Shown here one piece after another: positions 1-8,769 of a stretch of 64,000 nucleotides of DNA (the first letter of the stretch is position 1; every line of letters starts with the position of its first letter). The notes beneath the pieces were generated by a model. The model saw nothing but the letters and a program-made list of their open reading frames with translations. It did not search any database and was not told the origin of the DNA. The stretch is from Bacillota bacterium (lineage in GTDB: Bacteria > Bacillota > Clostridia > Christensenellales > Christensenellaceae): contig JAEWMJ010000057.1 in NCBI GenBank assembly GCA_023393165.1, positions 159,009 to 223,008 on the forward strand. The letters run 5' to 3'. Position numbers and translations under genes: made by a program.

Positions 1-1334
1 GTAAGTCCAACGTTACTGTCCAAACCCAGCAAAGCAAACATTATAGGCCGGAACTCCCCGGACAGCATTTCTTCCATTATTTCTTTCTGATCATTCGTAA
101 AACCATAATCATTCGCCTGCTGCCCTGCTGTTTTGCTGGTGACGGTAATATGCAAAATATCTTCGTAAGTCGTAACAGTTTCTTTTCTGGTCGTGCCATC
201 ATCATTTCTTATGGTTACAATTTCAGTCCTCTCTTGGGTTTCTACTGCATAGTCTATCAGGTTCATATCCCAAAAAACGGATTTCAGGAAATCAATCCGC
301 GCAGTATCAATGGACGCAACATCCATAGCGTTTTCACTGTTCATGGTGGTTTTGACGGCAAACACAGCCACAACATCCATCCAGTTATTGATTCGGATGT
401 TGTCTACGCTGCCGGGGTAGTCGATCATCACGCTGTCCACATCGGTATGTTCGGTCTTGATGCGTTCAATCCTTGAGGTAAAATCGGAGTTGACTTCCTG
501 TACCACACTGGTAATGGGCGTTACATTGGCATCCTTGTTTTCACCTGAAAAAAATATACCAAACGGTGATTTAATCAAAAATGCCACCAGGCAGAAAATA
601 AGGATAATAACGATTACCACCCATCCTCCCGCAGCAATTATGGCAATAAGGCCCTTGATTGCCGCGATAGCCGCTTTAACCGCTGCCACCACCGCCTTTA
701 CTATTGCCCTTGCTGTAATTGCCGCCATGCGCACAGCCTGTATTGCCCGTCTTGTTGCCCGCACGGTGGTCTGCGTTGCCCTGGCCGCTGTCTTTGCCGC
801 CGTTTGCGAAGTCTTAATGGTGGTTTTAGCGGTAGAATGTGCGGTCTTTATTGTCTTACGCGAGGTCTTGATCGTGCCTTTTTCAGTTTCCTTCACGGCT
901 TTACCCTTGAAACGGCCCGTTTGTTTCGCTTTTTGTATAAATCTCCGCTTTCCCGGTTCACTTTGCACGGACGTTGGAGCTTTTTGGCCTGCCGTTCCTC
1001 TTGTTTCATTCTTTGGAGATTGCCAGTTAGTATATCCATCGGAGGATTCCGGGCGAAAAGAATCCCTGTTTGCCGTGCGGCCTTCCTTTATCTTCCGAAC
1101 CGCCTTTTTCCATTGAACTTGAGCGATCCGCCCTACTTTTTTAACAACGGTCCAGGTGCCTTCCTTAACCTTGTTCCCCGCATATTCCACATAATTTTCA
1201 TTACCTGTTTGCCGTGTCTGTTCCGACTGCTCTTTAGTACGTATATAAGCGTTTTTCGCATTACGGGTAACATCTGCCGCTTTATCCAGCGTTTTGATTC
1301 CCTTAACCGTTCTTTTTGTTTTGATTTTATCCAA
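1..1334 (-). CDS. CD1108-like ICE wall/adhesion protein, C-terminus off window
   Basis: A reading frame with no stop runs from a TTG at 1334 to the window edge (about 444 codons seen), with a GGAGGT ribosome site six bases upstream. The first about 210 residues are very basic and Lys/Thr/Ala-rich, with a quasi-repeated T-x-K-T pattern. One membrane segment follows (about 225-250), then an extracytoplasmic region with NNWMDVVAVFAVK and an SGEFRPIMFAL stretch. The layout matches the CD1108-family mobile-element proteins next to virB4 in clostridial ICEs; those usually carry wall-hydrolase domains further on, which would lie outside the window. The role would be to open peptidoglycan for the transfer channel. 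Family assignment is from pattern recognition; the hydrolase part is not visible. Confidence 0.75.
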   Translation of the reverse strand, partial: MDKIKTKRTVKGIKTLDKAADVTRNAKNAYIRTKEQSEQTRQTGNENYVEYAGNKVKEGTWTVVKKVGRIAQVQWKKAVRKIKEGRTANRDSFRPESSDGYTNWQSPKNETRGTAGQKAPTSVQSEPGKRRFIQKAKQTGRFKGKAVKETEKGTIKTSRKTIKTAHSTAKTTIKTSQTAAKTAARATQTTVRATRRAIQAVRMAAITARAIVKAVVAAVKAAIAAIKGLIAIIAAGGWVVIVIILIFCLVAFLIKSPFGIFFSGENKDANVTPITSVVQEVNSDFTSRIERIKTEHTDVDSVMIDYPGSVDNIRINNWMDVVAVFAVKTTMNSENAMDVASIDTARIDFLKSVFWDMNLIDYAVETQERTEIVTIRNDDGTTRKETVTTYEDILHITVTSKTAGQQANDYGFTNDQKEIMEEMLSGEFRPIMFALLGLDSNVGL

Positions 1335-1404
1335 ACCCGCACCTCCGTTCCCGGCAAGAAAAAGTAGGGACCGGTCGAAAGACCGATCCTTTGAATGAAT
1401 ATTG

Positions 1405-3732
1405 TCACATGACCGCCTGTTCGCCCGGCTTGGTTGTCATTAACTTGTACAGCCGGGTATTCTGCGGAAACTTATTCACAAACGGCACAAGGGAACTGCC
1501 GTACTTAATCAGCCCACATCCTACGTCAGCATTTGTAATATAGCTCATTTGCTCGTTTGAGATATTAAGAAGCTTTGCCAGCTTCTCACGGTCGGAAGCT
1601 GCCTGATTGAGCATAACGATAAATTCGCTGTTGCTGAGCATAGTGCTGGCAAGAACGGAATCCAGAAGGTATTCCACATTCTGTGTGATCCCCGTTGGAT
1701 AAGCGTTACGTTTTCTGAATCTGCGCCAGGCCGAATTAAAGAAGGCGCCACTGTATTCGTTTTCAAATACAACATGAAATTCGTCCAGAAAAATATGCGT
1801 CCGCTTACCCCTGCGCCAGTTCTCTGTCACGCGGTTGATCATCGCGTCTGTAATCACCAGAAGGCCCATCGTTTTGAGCTGCTTGCCTAAATCCATGATG
1901 TCGTACACTACCATACGGTTTTGTACATCCACATTGGTCGGATGTGCAAAGGCATTTAAGCTGCCGTTTGTAAAAAGTTCAAGGGAGAGCGCAAGCTCGC
2001 GCGCCTCAGGCTCGTTCTGTACAAGCAACTTCTCCCGCAGTGTGCAGAGCGTCGGTATCTCTCCACCTTTTTGGTAATCGGCATAAACCGCCGCCGTGCA
2101 ACGGTCTATAATACTCTTTTCCTTTGAGCCAAGCCCCTTTTTATCAAGCTGTTCGAACAGTGACAAAACAAACTCGGACTTGTCAATCACAGGATTTCCG
2201 CCGTCCCCGTAACCTTCCACCATATCAAGGGCATTGATATGGTCACGGCTCCCGGCCGCGATGCGTATCGTTTCGCCGCCCAACGCACGAATGAGCGACG
2301 CATACTCGCGCTCCGGATCACAAATCATAATATCGTCATTTGTGGCTAATGCAAGGTAAATAATCCATTCTTTTGCGTTAAAGGATTTTCCTGATCCCGG
2401 TACGCCAAACAGGAAAGCATTGGCGTTCATCAGCTTCGCCTTGTTGCACATAATGAGGTTATGTGAAATGGCATTTTCCCCGGAGTAGATACCCCCTGTA
2501 TCCATAATCTCCTGTACCCGGAACGGCATTAACACCGCCAGACTTTCAGTGGTAAGGGTACGAAGGGCATCGATTTTCCGCAGGCCGATCGGAATTGCAG
2601 TATTCAGACCGTCCATCTGCTGGTATTTCAGCGTCGCAAACTGGCAAAGATGCTTCCTCGCTGTGGTAAATAAAGCATCAGTATCGCCGTTAAGCTGCTC
2701 CATTGTATCGGCGGTATGCACCATTGTGAGGACTGCAAACATCATCCGCTGGTCCCTGGCTGTCAGATCATCAAGAAATTCCTTGCTTTCCCTGCGTTGC
2801 TGTTCCATATCGTAAGGAACGACCGCGCTGAAGTTATTGTTCTGGTTTTGCCTTCTCTGCCAGTTCGCAATATTCGTTTCCACGCCAAGCAGACGTTTTT
2901 CCACCTCCCGTACGGCCTCATCCGTGGGAATAGGAATAATGTCTACGCTCATCATCAGATTACGGTTCAGGTCTGTAAGCTCTGCAATCATACTGTCCCT
3001 GATAAACGAAGCGTATTCCCGCAAATAAATGACGCGCCCGAACCGGCTTCCCATTCTGAAATAGTCGTTTTCAAACTCCATTGTGTCCGGGCAGATAAAG
3101 TCTTTGAAATCATGCCCTTTGCGCATTGTCTCCGATAACTCAAATCTGAAATCCGTTTCTTCACCCGTACGGTAGAAATCATGGAGCATTCTCAGCTTTT
3201 CAGTGGCGTCAAGTTCCGCGCATCTGGAACCAAGTCGGGCGAAATGGGAAATAAGGTCGGCTCCGACGCGAGTAAAATACGCCCTTGTTTCCTCGATGTT
3301 CTTTTTGTAGATCGAAATAGTAATATACTTTTCCTGTACGATGTTGTTTGCCCCCGTCGCCTTTTCAAGCAGCATTGCATTGTATTCTTTGCGGTAAATA
3401 TCCAGCCCGTCGTCCTGATACGGGATCAGAATGGCTCGTTCAAAATCAGCCCTGTTTAGGCGGCGGTTTACGATGGTGATTTTAGTGGTCGCGCCGCTAT
3501 CCAAAGAATTCAACAATTCGCTGTACTCCAGAAACATGGCTTCCTTGTCCTCGCGGGAAGCAACGGCATAGTTGATGTCGGTAAATTTGTAGGTTTTGGC
3601 GTATTTATTTTTGCCAACATAAAAAATGCCATCTTCCCATATAGCTTGAATGGGGATGGCCTGCTGGACACCTTTGGGAATCACGAAACGCTCCCTGTCC
3701 TGCCTGAAAATTCTTAGCAAGGTGTTAATCAT
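1405..3732 (-). CDS. virB4: VirB4-type conjugation ATPase
   Basis: A 775-residue cytoplasmic ATPase that powers assembly of the type IV secretion channel. Walker A is GVPGSGKS near residue 445, and Walker B is FLDEFHVV near residue 648. The C-terminal region has the VirB4-like TGITQNVE and SNSEFIVMLNQA segments. The N-terminal half (about 1-400) is the usual CagE/VirB4 domain. Length is normal for Gram-positive ICE VirB4 proteins. It starts with ATG at 3732, overlapping the end of prgI by 8 bases, so the two are translationally coupled. It lies directly upstream of the CD1108-like gene in the same transcript. Confidence 0.95.
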   Translation of the reverse strand: MINTLLRIFRQDRERFVIPKGVQQAIPIQAIWEDGIFYVGKNKYAKTYKFTDINYAVASREDKEAMFLEYSELLNSLDSGATTKITIVNRRLNRADFERAILIPYQDDGLDIYRKEYNAMLLEKATGANNIVQEKYITISIYKKNIEETRAYFTRVGADLISHFARLGSRCAELDATEKLRMLHDFYRTGEETDFRFELSETMRKGHDFKDFICPDTMEFENDYFRMGSRFGRVIYLREYASFIRDSMIAELTDLNRNLMMSVDIIPIPTDEAVREVEKRLLGVETNIANWQRRQNQNNNFSAVVPYDMEQQRRESKEFLDDLTARDQRMMFAVLTMVHTADTMEQLNGDTDALFTTARKHLCQFATLKYQQMDGLNTAIPIGLRKIDALRTLTTESLAVLMPFRVQEIMDTGGIYSGENAISHNLIMCNKAKLMNANAFLFGVPGSGKSFNAKEWIIYLALATNDDIMICDPEREYASLIRALGGETIRIAAGSRDHINALDMVEGYGDGGNPVIDKSEFVLSLFEQLDKKGLGSKEKSIIDRCTAAVYADYQKGGEIPTLCTLREKLLVQNEPEARELALSLELFTNGSLNAFAHPTNVDVQNRMVVYDIMDLGKQLKTMGLLVITDAMINRVTENWRRGKRTHIFLDEFHVVFENEYSGAFFNSAWRRFRKRNAYPTGITQNVEYLLDSVLASTMLSNSEFIVMLNQAASDREKLAKLLNISNEQMSYITNADVGCGLIKYGSSLVPFVNKFPQNTRLYKLMTTKPGEQAVM

Positions 3733-4090
3733 GGCGCTTATATTCCTCCTTTTCCTTCTCTGAAATAAATGTTTTCATGGCTTCGTAATAGATGTTCGCC
3801 GGATGAAAGGTAAGACGCTTGGGCATAAGAAACTCCGATTTGATATATGCCCAGATGAACTGCTCCGCTGTCATGCCGTGGTATCTAATAAATCCCAGTG
3901 CTGCAAACGGAAAGGCTCCCAATATGCACATCCAGCTCACGGTATCCGTTCCGAGAAAATTCCGCAGACCAAAGTAAATGCCTACAGCCACAGCGACTGC
4001 CAATATAGAAAAAAGGAACTGCCGCAGTGACAGTCCAAAAAACATACTTTCCGTGTAATCCCGGATTTCGCGGTTTATCTTGACTTCCAT
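3725..4090 (-). CDS. PrgI family conjugation membrane protein
   Basis: A 121-residue protein of the PrgI family, a small inner-membrane partner of VirB4 in Gram-positive type IV secretion (VirB3-like role). It begins MEVKINREIRDYTES, a family signature, followed by two hydrophobic helices (about 20-42 and 47-65) and a soluble tail. ATG at 4090 was chosen because GGAGG lies nine bases upstream; longer in-frame extensions have no ribosome site. Its stop overlaps the virB4 start. A hairpin followed by a T-rich stretch is embedded in the first membrane helix (4009-4036). Confidence 0.9.
   Translation of the reverse strand: MEVKINREIRDYTESMFFGLSLRQFLFSILAVAVAVGIYFGLRNFLGTDTVSWMCILGAFPFAALGFIRYHGMTAEQFIWAYIKSEFLMPKRLTFHPANIYYEAMKTFISEKEKEEYKRHD
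4009..4036 (-). terminator. terminator-like hairpin inside prgI
   Basis: On the minus strand GGACTG and CAGTTCC can pair (one bulge) around a 9-base loop, followed by six T, inside codons for a membrane helix. It is the weakest of the intragenic terminator-like hairpins in this element, because an alternative shorter stem is possible. Confidence 0.35.
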
Positions 4091-4105
4091 AAGAACCTCC
4101 TTCCA

Positions 4106-4134
4106 AATAAAAAAAGCACCCTGCATGAGGCGCT
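4106..4134 (-). terminator. intrinsic terminator/attenuator upstream of prgI
   Basis: On the minus strand AGCGCC pairs with GGTGCT (one G-T pair) around a short loop, followed by a run of seven T, between the small gene at 4149 and prgI. It could end the upstream transcript or lower entry into prgI-virB4. Confidence 0.6.
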
Positions 4135-4148
4135 ATTGTGTTCCTGGC

Positions 4149-4340
4149 TTATCGTTCCTTCTCTTTTCTGTGTTTCGCTTTTTCCCTTTGTATTTTGGCA
4201 ACCAGTTCATCAACCTTGCGGTTTTGTTCCATCAATGCCTCATCCTGGTCGAACGGTATTCCCTTTTTTATGGCTTCATCCACAAGTTTATTGAGCTTTT
4301 CCCTCTCTTTTTCCAGATCTTCATCACTCGGCTTTTTCAT
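4149..4340 (-). CDS. small charged coiled-coil protein
   Basis: A 63-residue, highly charged (Lys/Glu) protein with heptad-like spacing over most of its length, so probably helical or coiled-coil. It has no signal peptide or membrane segment. ATG at 4340 has AGGAG about seven bases upstream, which supports it as real. It lies between the small DUF3560-like gene and prgI in the transfer operon, so a role as a chaperone or adaptor for the channel is possible but not shown. Not recognised as a named family. Confidence 0.65.
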   Translation of the reverse strand: MKKPSDEDLEKEREKLNKLVDEAIKKGIPFDQDEALMEQNRKVDELVAKIQREKAKHRKEKER

Positions 4341-4423
4341 ATGGAATCTCCTTTCGCCTTCGCTGTTGTAACAGCCTTTAGTTTATTATTTTCACAGGTG
4401 ATGTTTTTTACATTTGCGCCGCG

Positions 4424-4432
4424 TGATATAAT
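4424..4432 (+). promoter_or_regulatory. extended -10 promoter for the plus-strand gene
   Basis: TGATATAAT is a consensus extended -10 element (TGnTATAAT) 32 bases before the ATG at 4465. No good -35 is present, as expected for extended -10 promoters. It drives the only plus-strand gene in the transfer region. Confidence 0.6.
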
Positions 4433-4464
4433 GGAAATATATAACATCGAAGGGAGTGTCCATT

Positions 4465-4875
4465 ATGCCAATCGTCGCCATGATTTCCCTCTGCATTACA
4501 TTGGGGTTATTTCTTTTTTCGCTTATATTTAAAGTAGCCGGAAAGCTCCGGCTGACGCTTCCCATCATTTGCTTTTTGCTTTTTGCCACCGTGCTGAACA
4601 AATGGGCATCAGAACATGAAGCTCTATCATTCATTATTCTTTTCTCGCTGCTTGGCCTGACCGTGTTGAGCTGGATTGTGTCGCTTATAAAAAAGATACG
4701 GAGCAAGCGGGATGAGAAATATTTTGAGGATGATGTTGCGTGGCAGCTCAGGCGGGCAAGAGAGATGGGCGTACCTCTTGACAAAGTTCAGTTTAACGAG
4801 CAGGGGGATTTGCTTGATCCAAGAACAGGGAAACCCGTTGTATTCGGGGATAACGCTCCATTCAAGGATATATGA
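4465..4875 (+). CDS. small membrane protein with cytoplasmic tail
   Basis: A 136-residue protein with three likely membrane helices in the first about 80 residues, then a charged cytoplasmic tail ending in LDPRTGKPVVFGDNAPFKDI. ATG at 4465 is preferred over an upstream GTG because GAAGGGAG sits eight bases before it. It is the only gene on the plus strand in the first 60 kb, with its own extended -10 promoter and a hairpin after the stop, so it is expressed independently of the transfer operon. Such divergently placed membrane proteins are often entry-exclusion or regulatory factors, but nothing in the sequence proves this. No family recognised. Confidence 0.75.
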   Translation: MPIVAMISLCITLGLFLFSLIFKVAGKLRLTLPIICFLLFATVLNKWASEHEALSFIILFSLLGLTVLSWIVSLIKKIRSKRDEKYFEDDVAWQLRRAREMGVPLDKVQFNEQGDLLDPRTGKPVVFGDNAPFKDI

Positions 4876-4877
4876 GA

Positions 4878-4901
4878 ATACCGGGCTATCAGGCCCGGTA
4901 T
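4878..4901 (+). terminator. hairpin after the plus-strand membrane gene
   Basis: ATACCGGGC and GCCCGGTAT form a nine-pair stem with a six-base loop immediately after the stop codon at 4875. The following T-stretch is short (CTTTA), so it is a likely but not ideal intrinsic terminator. Confidence 0.55.
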
Positions 4902-4938
4902 CTTTAATAATCTCGCCATATCACGCAAACCAACATTC

Positions 4939-5523
4939 TCACCGCGCTCCGGTATCCCGGCCTGGAGCTTTCGGCTGCAAATCCGTCGGTCTTCTGCCAT
5001 CAAGCGGCTTGACAAAATCGACATACTTCAAGGCATAGATTGCATTGTCGTTAAGCTGCCGCTGCCATGCGTTTTCCCGCGGTGACCAATGGAAACCCTT
5101 GTGGCTCAGGATGTCGCGTTGTTCGGCGGTTGGGCGTTCGTCAAAAATCAGTTGAAGGCGATTAAGTTCTGTGTTAATAACCGCTTCGCCGCCCTCAAAC
5201 TTCCAGCCTACAAAGCCGACTTCACGATTGTGTGTAATTTCCATGATCCTCTTTTGCAGCCGTTTAATTTCGGCATTATTGTTCGAAAGATCATAGCTTG
5301 GAAAAGGTACGGTTTCCCATGAAAGGTTAGTTGTTTTAATTCTTCTGTCGATTGTATCCGCCAAAGTATCAGACATATTGGGCGCACCCTTACAGGTACC
5401 ATTTTTGCGATAATAGTTGTTGGTTTCTTTCATAAATGTCTGTCTTTTCTGACAGGCTTCCAGCTTCTCATTCAGTTTTTCCAAAGCCTCCGGATCACTG
5501 CTTGAAATCACATTATTGCTCAT
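4939..5523 (-). CDS. DUF3560-like ICE accessory protein
   Basis: A 194-residue soluble protein. The N-terminal half is helical and charged. The C-terminal half has the pattern NRLQLIFDERPTAEQR followed by GFHWSPRENAWQRQL, as seen at the end of DUF3560-type and similar plasmid/ICE proteins of unknown function. ATG at 5523 lies just after the TrbL gene in transcription order. The family is common in conjugative elements and is sometimes annotated near antirestriction functions, but the mechanism is unknown. Confidence 0.7.
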   Translation of the reverse strand: MSNNVISSSDPEALEKLNEKLEACQKRQTFMKETNNYYRKNGTCKGAPNMSDTLADTIDRRIKTTNLSWETVPFPSYDLSNNNAEIKRLQKRIMEITHNREVGFVGWKFEGGEAVINTELNRLQLIFDERPTAEQRDILSHKGFHWSPRENAWQRQLNDNAIYALKYVDFVKPLDGRRPTDLQPKAPGRDTGAR

Positions 5524-5545
5524 TTTTATTTTTCTCCTTGTTGGG

Positions 5546-6385
5546 CTATAGCCCCATCATTTCTCTTACTACACGGTCGGACATTCTCACAGCCCCTACC
5601 AGCACAAGCATGTTAAAAATCAATTCCCCCACATACGACCAGACCATAGTAACTGCGCTGGCGCTGGAATCCACCACAGGCGGGGATGCTGCAAAAACCG
5701 AGAAGATAACACAAGCCAACACTATGATTGCTGCCTCCAGGCAGACCGCCGCGTATCCTTTCAGAAAGGATTTGCCGACACTTTGCGTCGGCTCCCCGGC
5801 AAATGTAGCCAGAGGAACTGGCGCAATGGCCGTATAGAGATACAGCCGAAAAAACCTGCCGTACACGCTCAAGATCATAATGAATGAACATATCGTAATA
5901 AACAGACTCCCGATAAGCGTCACCGCCCAAAGTGGGATGCTCTCCCAGAATGAACAGTTTTGAATCGCTGTAACGATCTCGCTTGGTAAAACGCTTGTGC
6001 CCGGCGCTCCAAAGCCCGAACTGCTGATGATCGTAGATACGATTCCCTGCACGATGTTGAATAACGCCATCATAAGTTCCAGTCCATAGGTTATAACCGC
6101 TTTGGCAAGTACGAATCTGATGAACAGCTTAATGGCTACCTCCGGGCGCTTGATTTCCGCAAAGCTACCGCAGGTCTTTACCACACCAATGACGAAAAAC
6201 AGCACCAGCAAGGCCAGCCCGATTGCCTGCAGCGCGCCGTTTATATTCACAATCACGTTCCATATGCCGCCACCCTTAAAATCCGTCGGGGATTGGGTAA
6301 TGATCTGCCAAATTTCCGATAGTTTTTGATTCCATGTTTGCAGCGCGTTATTAAGGTTGTCTATGACCCAATTACCGCTTCCCAA
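5546..6385 (-). CDS. TrbL/VirB6-type conjugal transfer membrane protein
   Basis: A 279-residue polytopic membrane protein with about six hydrophobic segments, matching the TrbL/VirB6-like (CD0411-type) proteins of clostridial ICEs that form the inner-membrane platform of the channel. The conserved end AVRMSDRVVREMMGL is typical. The start is a TTG at 6385 with AAGGTGAG five bases upstream. It is placed between the Maff2-like gene and the DUF3560-like gene, as in related elements. Confidence 0.88.
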   Translation of the reverse strand: MGSGNWVIDNLNNALQTWNQKLSEIWQIITQSPTDFKGGGIWNVIVNINGALQAIGLALLVLFFVIGVVKTCGSFAEIKRPEVAIKLFIRFVLAKAVITYGLELMMALFNIVQGIVSTIISSSGFGAPGTSVLPSEIVTAIQNCSFWESIPLWAVTLIGSLFITICSFIMILSVYGRFFRLYLYTAIAPVPLATFAGEPTQSVGKSFLKGYAAVCLEAAIIVLACVIFSVFAASPPVVDSSASAVTMVWSYVGELIFNMLVLVGAVRMSDRVVREMMGL

Positions 6386-6408
6386 ATAAACTCACCTTCT
6401 TTCAAACA

Positions 6409-6430
6409 GGCGGGCCCAGTAGGACCCGCC
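6409..6430 (-). terminator. GC-rich hairpin before trbL
   Basis: GGCGGG pairs with CCCGCC between the 75-residue gene and trbL. The downstream T-stretch is poor, so it is more likely a stabilising or attenuating stem than a full terminator. Confidence 0.35.
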
Positions 6431-6440
6431 CTTGTAACAG

Positions 6441-6668
6441 TCAGCGGCATGGTTCATCCCTGCCGGGCTTTTTGTCCTTTATAACGCCGTATTTGTCATC
6501 TACATAAAAGTGATTAACAAACGGGTTATAGATCGCATGGCACCGAACTCCGTTATATTCAGCCAGATAATCGTTATCACCCAGCCGCTCAAGAATTGTG
6601 GCTTCCTGTAGTTCGCCATTTAGCGAATGAATGTACATTTTTTCAGTGATCGGAAATTTACTAAACAT
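6441..6668 (-). CDS. small ICE protein of unknown function
   Basis: A 75-residue soluble protein rich in beta-type residues (EATILERLGDNDYLAEYNG, then FVNHFYVDDKYG), similar in feel to small beta-barrel proteins found next to Maff2 genes in clostridial ICEs. ATG at 6668 is chosen because AGGAGG is nine bases upstream; a TTG further up overlaps that site. It lies five bases after the Maff2-like gene, so is cotranscribed with it. Function unknown. Confidence 0.65.
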   Translation of the reverse strand: MFSKFPITEKMYIHSLNGELQEATILERLGDNDYLAEYNGVRCHAIYNPFVNHFYVDDKYGVIKDKKPGRDEPCR

Positions 6669-6673
6669 TACTA

Positions 6674-6985
6674 TCAACCTCCTGTAATAAGCGTCAGGAT
6701 TTCTTTTGCGAAGGTGATGATAATCCCCCCGGCCAGAGTCAAAAACCCGTTTGCGCGCTGGGAAGGATCATGGGACTTAAGGGACAGGCCAACCTGTACG
6801 ATACCCCACCCAAGCAAGATCATGCCGATTGCTCGAATCAACCCAAAAATAAAGTCTGACAGGTTGTTGACTACTGTAAGCGGGTCATCGGTTGCCGCAT
6901 AAGCAGTCATAAAAAAAGGTACTGTCACCAGTACCAAAACACAATACACGATAAAGGCTCTTTTGGCCTTTCTAGATATTTTCAT
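6674..6985 (-). CDS. Maff2/VirB2-like conjugation subunit
   Basis: A 103-residue protein with an N-terminal membrane segment ending in FFMTAYAA (possible signal cleavage) and two further hydrophobic stretches, separated by a short polar loop (SLKSHDPSQRANG). This is the layout of the Maff2 family, small VirB2-like membrane proteins encoded next to the coupling protein in clostridial ICEs. It overlaps the end of virD4 by four bases. A near-perfect terminator-like hairpin lies in its 5' coding part (6911-6935). Confidence 0.85.
   Translation of the reverse strand: MKISRKAKRAFIVYCVLVLVTVPFFMTAYAATDDPLTVVNNLSDFIFGLIRAIGMILLGWGIVQVGLSLKSHDPSQRANGFLTLAGGIIITFAKEILTLITGG
6911..6935 (-). terminator. 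terminator-like hairpin inside the maff2 gene
   Basis: On the minus strand GGTACTG and CAGTACC form a perfect seven-pair stem with a four-base loop, followed by seven T. It is entirely inside the coding region, about 17-25 codons after the start, and the T-run encodes PFF. Confidence 0.6.
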
Positions 6986-8769
6986 GGTATCAGTCCTCCT
7001 ATTTTTGTTGGTAATAAGGCGGCGATTTCCTCTTCGGTTAGAAGTTCGTAATCGCCGTTTTCGTTCAATTCCACCTTTCTCCAGTCCACAGCGCTTTTAG
7101 TGCTGCCATGCCTATAGGGCTCTGCGCCAACGTCAGCAGTAAGCCGAATATTGGGATGCTTCATAATGTCGTACTTATCGTCCCGCAGCGCCCGTTCGCC
7201 CCTGATGAACAACAAAGCGTAGCGGTTATCCAGCATCCGCACTTCGTCCGGGGTCAGCAGCTCACGCCCGGACAACTGATAATTGGTGGAATAGTTGCCG
7301 TTTCTGCCTGAGCTTTGTCCATAGGTATTCATATCAATGGTCGCTTTTCCGAGTAACTCGGATACATACTTATGGGTACTTTGTTCATTACCGCCCATAT
7401 AGAGAAATTCGTCGCAATTGCCGACAATGCTCTCCCAGGAATCTTTAAATAAAGCTTTTAGCTGCGCCAAGTTCTGTATAATGATGGAAACGCTGATCTC
7501 CCGGCTCCGCATCGTGGATAAAAGCTTATCAAACTCATCCGGGAGGGCAACATTCGAAAATTCATCCATTACAAAATGAACGTGAACAGGAAGCCTGCCG
7601 CCGTGGACATGATCGGCCAGGTAGTAAAGCTGTTGAAAAAGTTGGGTATAAAGCATTCCAACGATGAAATTGAAGCTGGAGTCATTGTCGGGTATCACTG
7701 CAAAAAGGGCTGTCTTTTTCTCCCCGATTGAGGGCAACTCCATTTCATCCGCTGTTGTGATGCCCGCAATGGAGGTCAGATTGAATTTTTCCAGACGGAC
7801 GCCTAGGCTGATCAGGATTGACTTCGCCGTTTTCCCTGCTGCCAGCTTGAAGATGTTGTACTGTTTAACAGCCAGATGTTCCGGCTCCCGCATGGCAAGC
7901 CTCTCAAATAGCTCGTCCAGTGGACTTTGATAAGTCTCGTCATCTTCCCGGACTTCCGCCGACGCAATCATTTCCATAACCATGGAGAAGTTTTGTTCAT
8001 CCTCTGGCGCTTCGGAAAGCAGGTAAAGAATGAGAGCTTCCAGCAACGCGGTTTCAGAACGCTCCCAAAAGGGATCATTGGTATTGCTGCCTTTTGGCGT
8101 TGTATTGCGGATCAAGTTGGTCACGAGCTTCAGCACATCTTTGTCATCATCCAAGTAGGTAAACGGATTGTAGCAGTGGGACAGGTGCATATTGATCAGA
8201 TCAAGCACCTTGATTTTATAACCTTTTGTTTTCAGCAGATTACCCGAATCCCGCAGGATCTCCCCTTTTGGGTCCAGTACAACAAAAGATGTGTTTGCCT
8301 GCATGACGTTCGGTTTCGCAAAAAAACGTGTTTTACCTGAACCTGAACCACCCACCACCATGACATTCAGGTTACGCCTATGTTTCCTACCATCCAGACC
8401 GATACGGACACTCCGTGTAAGGATTTTGTTCCTCTGGGGCCTTACATCCCTGTATTTCTTATTGACCGCAAACGCGTCACCCCACCGGGCGCTACCGTGT
8501 TCCTCCCGCCTGCGGTAATTCCGTTTGGTGGAAATGTAAATTCCGATACACATCCCGTAGGCCGCAATAAAGACCAGAATGCACTTGGGCGTATCCTTAA
8601 CCCATTGGATTTCAAATGGATTTTTCATAGCCTCCGCAAAGCCTTTCACAATGCCTACCAGCCCCTGAGAAAGAAAAGGGGCGGCTACAAGAGCCGCCCA
8701 TACCACTGGGACCAACAGTATTATACAAAATGTAATGATTGTTCGTTTATCATTGCTGTCCATCATCAT
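6982..8769 (-). CDS. virD4: VirD4/TraG-type conjugation coupling protein
   Basis: A 595-residue membrane-anchored ATPase that brings the relaxase-DNA complex to the secretion channel. Two N-terminal membrane helices (about 8-30 and 50-70) precede the TraG domain. Walker A is GGSGSGKT near residue 138, and Walker B is FVMDEFSNV near 400; SIIIQNLAQLK is the usual motif after it. The start is one of three consecutive ATGs at 8769-8763, overlapping the stop of a short leader frame; a longer reading to 8877 lacks a ribosome site. It overlaps the Maff2 gene. Confidence 0.93.
   Translation of the reverse strand: MMMDSNDKRTIITFCIILLVPVVWAALVAAPFLSQGLVGIVKGFAEAMKNPFEIQWVKDTPKCILVFIAAYGMCIGIYISTKRNYRRREEHGSARWGDAFAVNKKYRDVRPQRNKILTRSVRIGLDGRKHRRNLNVMVVGGSGSGKTRFFAKPNVMQANTSFVVLDPKGEILRDSGNLLKTKGYKIKVLDLINMHLSHCYNPFTYLDDDKDVLKLVTNLIRNTTPKGSNTNDPFWERSETALLEALILYLLSEAPEDEQNFSMVMEMIASAEVREDDETYQSPLDELFERLAMREPEHLAVKQYNIFKLAAGKTAKSILISLGVRLEKFNLTSIAGITTADEMELPSIGEKKTALFAVIPDNDSSFNFIVGMLYTQLFQQLYYLADHVHGGRLPVHVHFVMDEFSNVALPDEFDKLLSTMRSREISVSIIIQNLAQLKALFKDSWESIVGNCDEFLYMGGNEQSTHKYVSELLGKATIDMNTYGQSSGRNGNYSTNYQLSGRELLTPDEVRMLDNRYALLFIRGERALRDDKYDIMKHPNIRLTADVGAEPYRHGSTKSAVDWRKVELNENGDYELLTEEEIAALLPTKIGGLIP
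8670..8699 (-). terminator. terminator-like hairpin inside virD4
   Basis: On the minus strand GGGCGGCT pairs with AGCCGCCC around a five-base loop, followed by CTTTTCTTTC. It lies in codons about 24-34 of virD4, inside the first membrane helix. Confidence 0.5.

Noticed and set aside
457..1116. Long plus-strand frame rich in Ala/Val
   Set aside because: It is antisense to the CD1108-like gene, whose minus-strand frame has a ribosome site and a sensible domain layout.
1133..1408. Minus-strand 91-residue frame
   Set aside because: It is in another phase of the CD1108-like gene start and lacks a ribosome site; the TTG at 1334 with GGAGGT is better.
8310..8335. AAAAC...GTTTTTTTG in the Walker A region of virD4
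   Set aside because: Stem too short and AT-only to count as a terminator-like hairpin.
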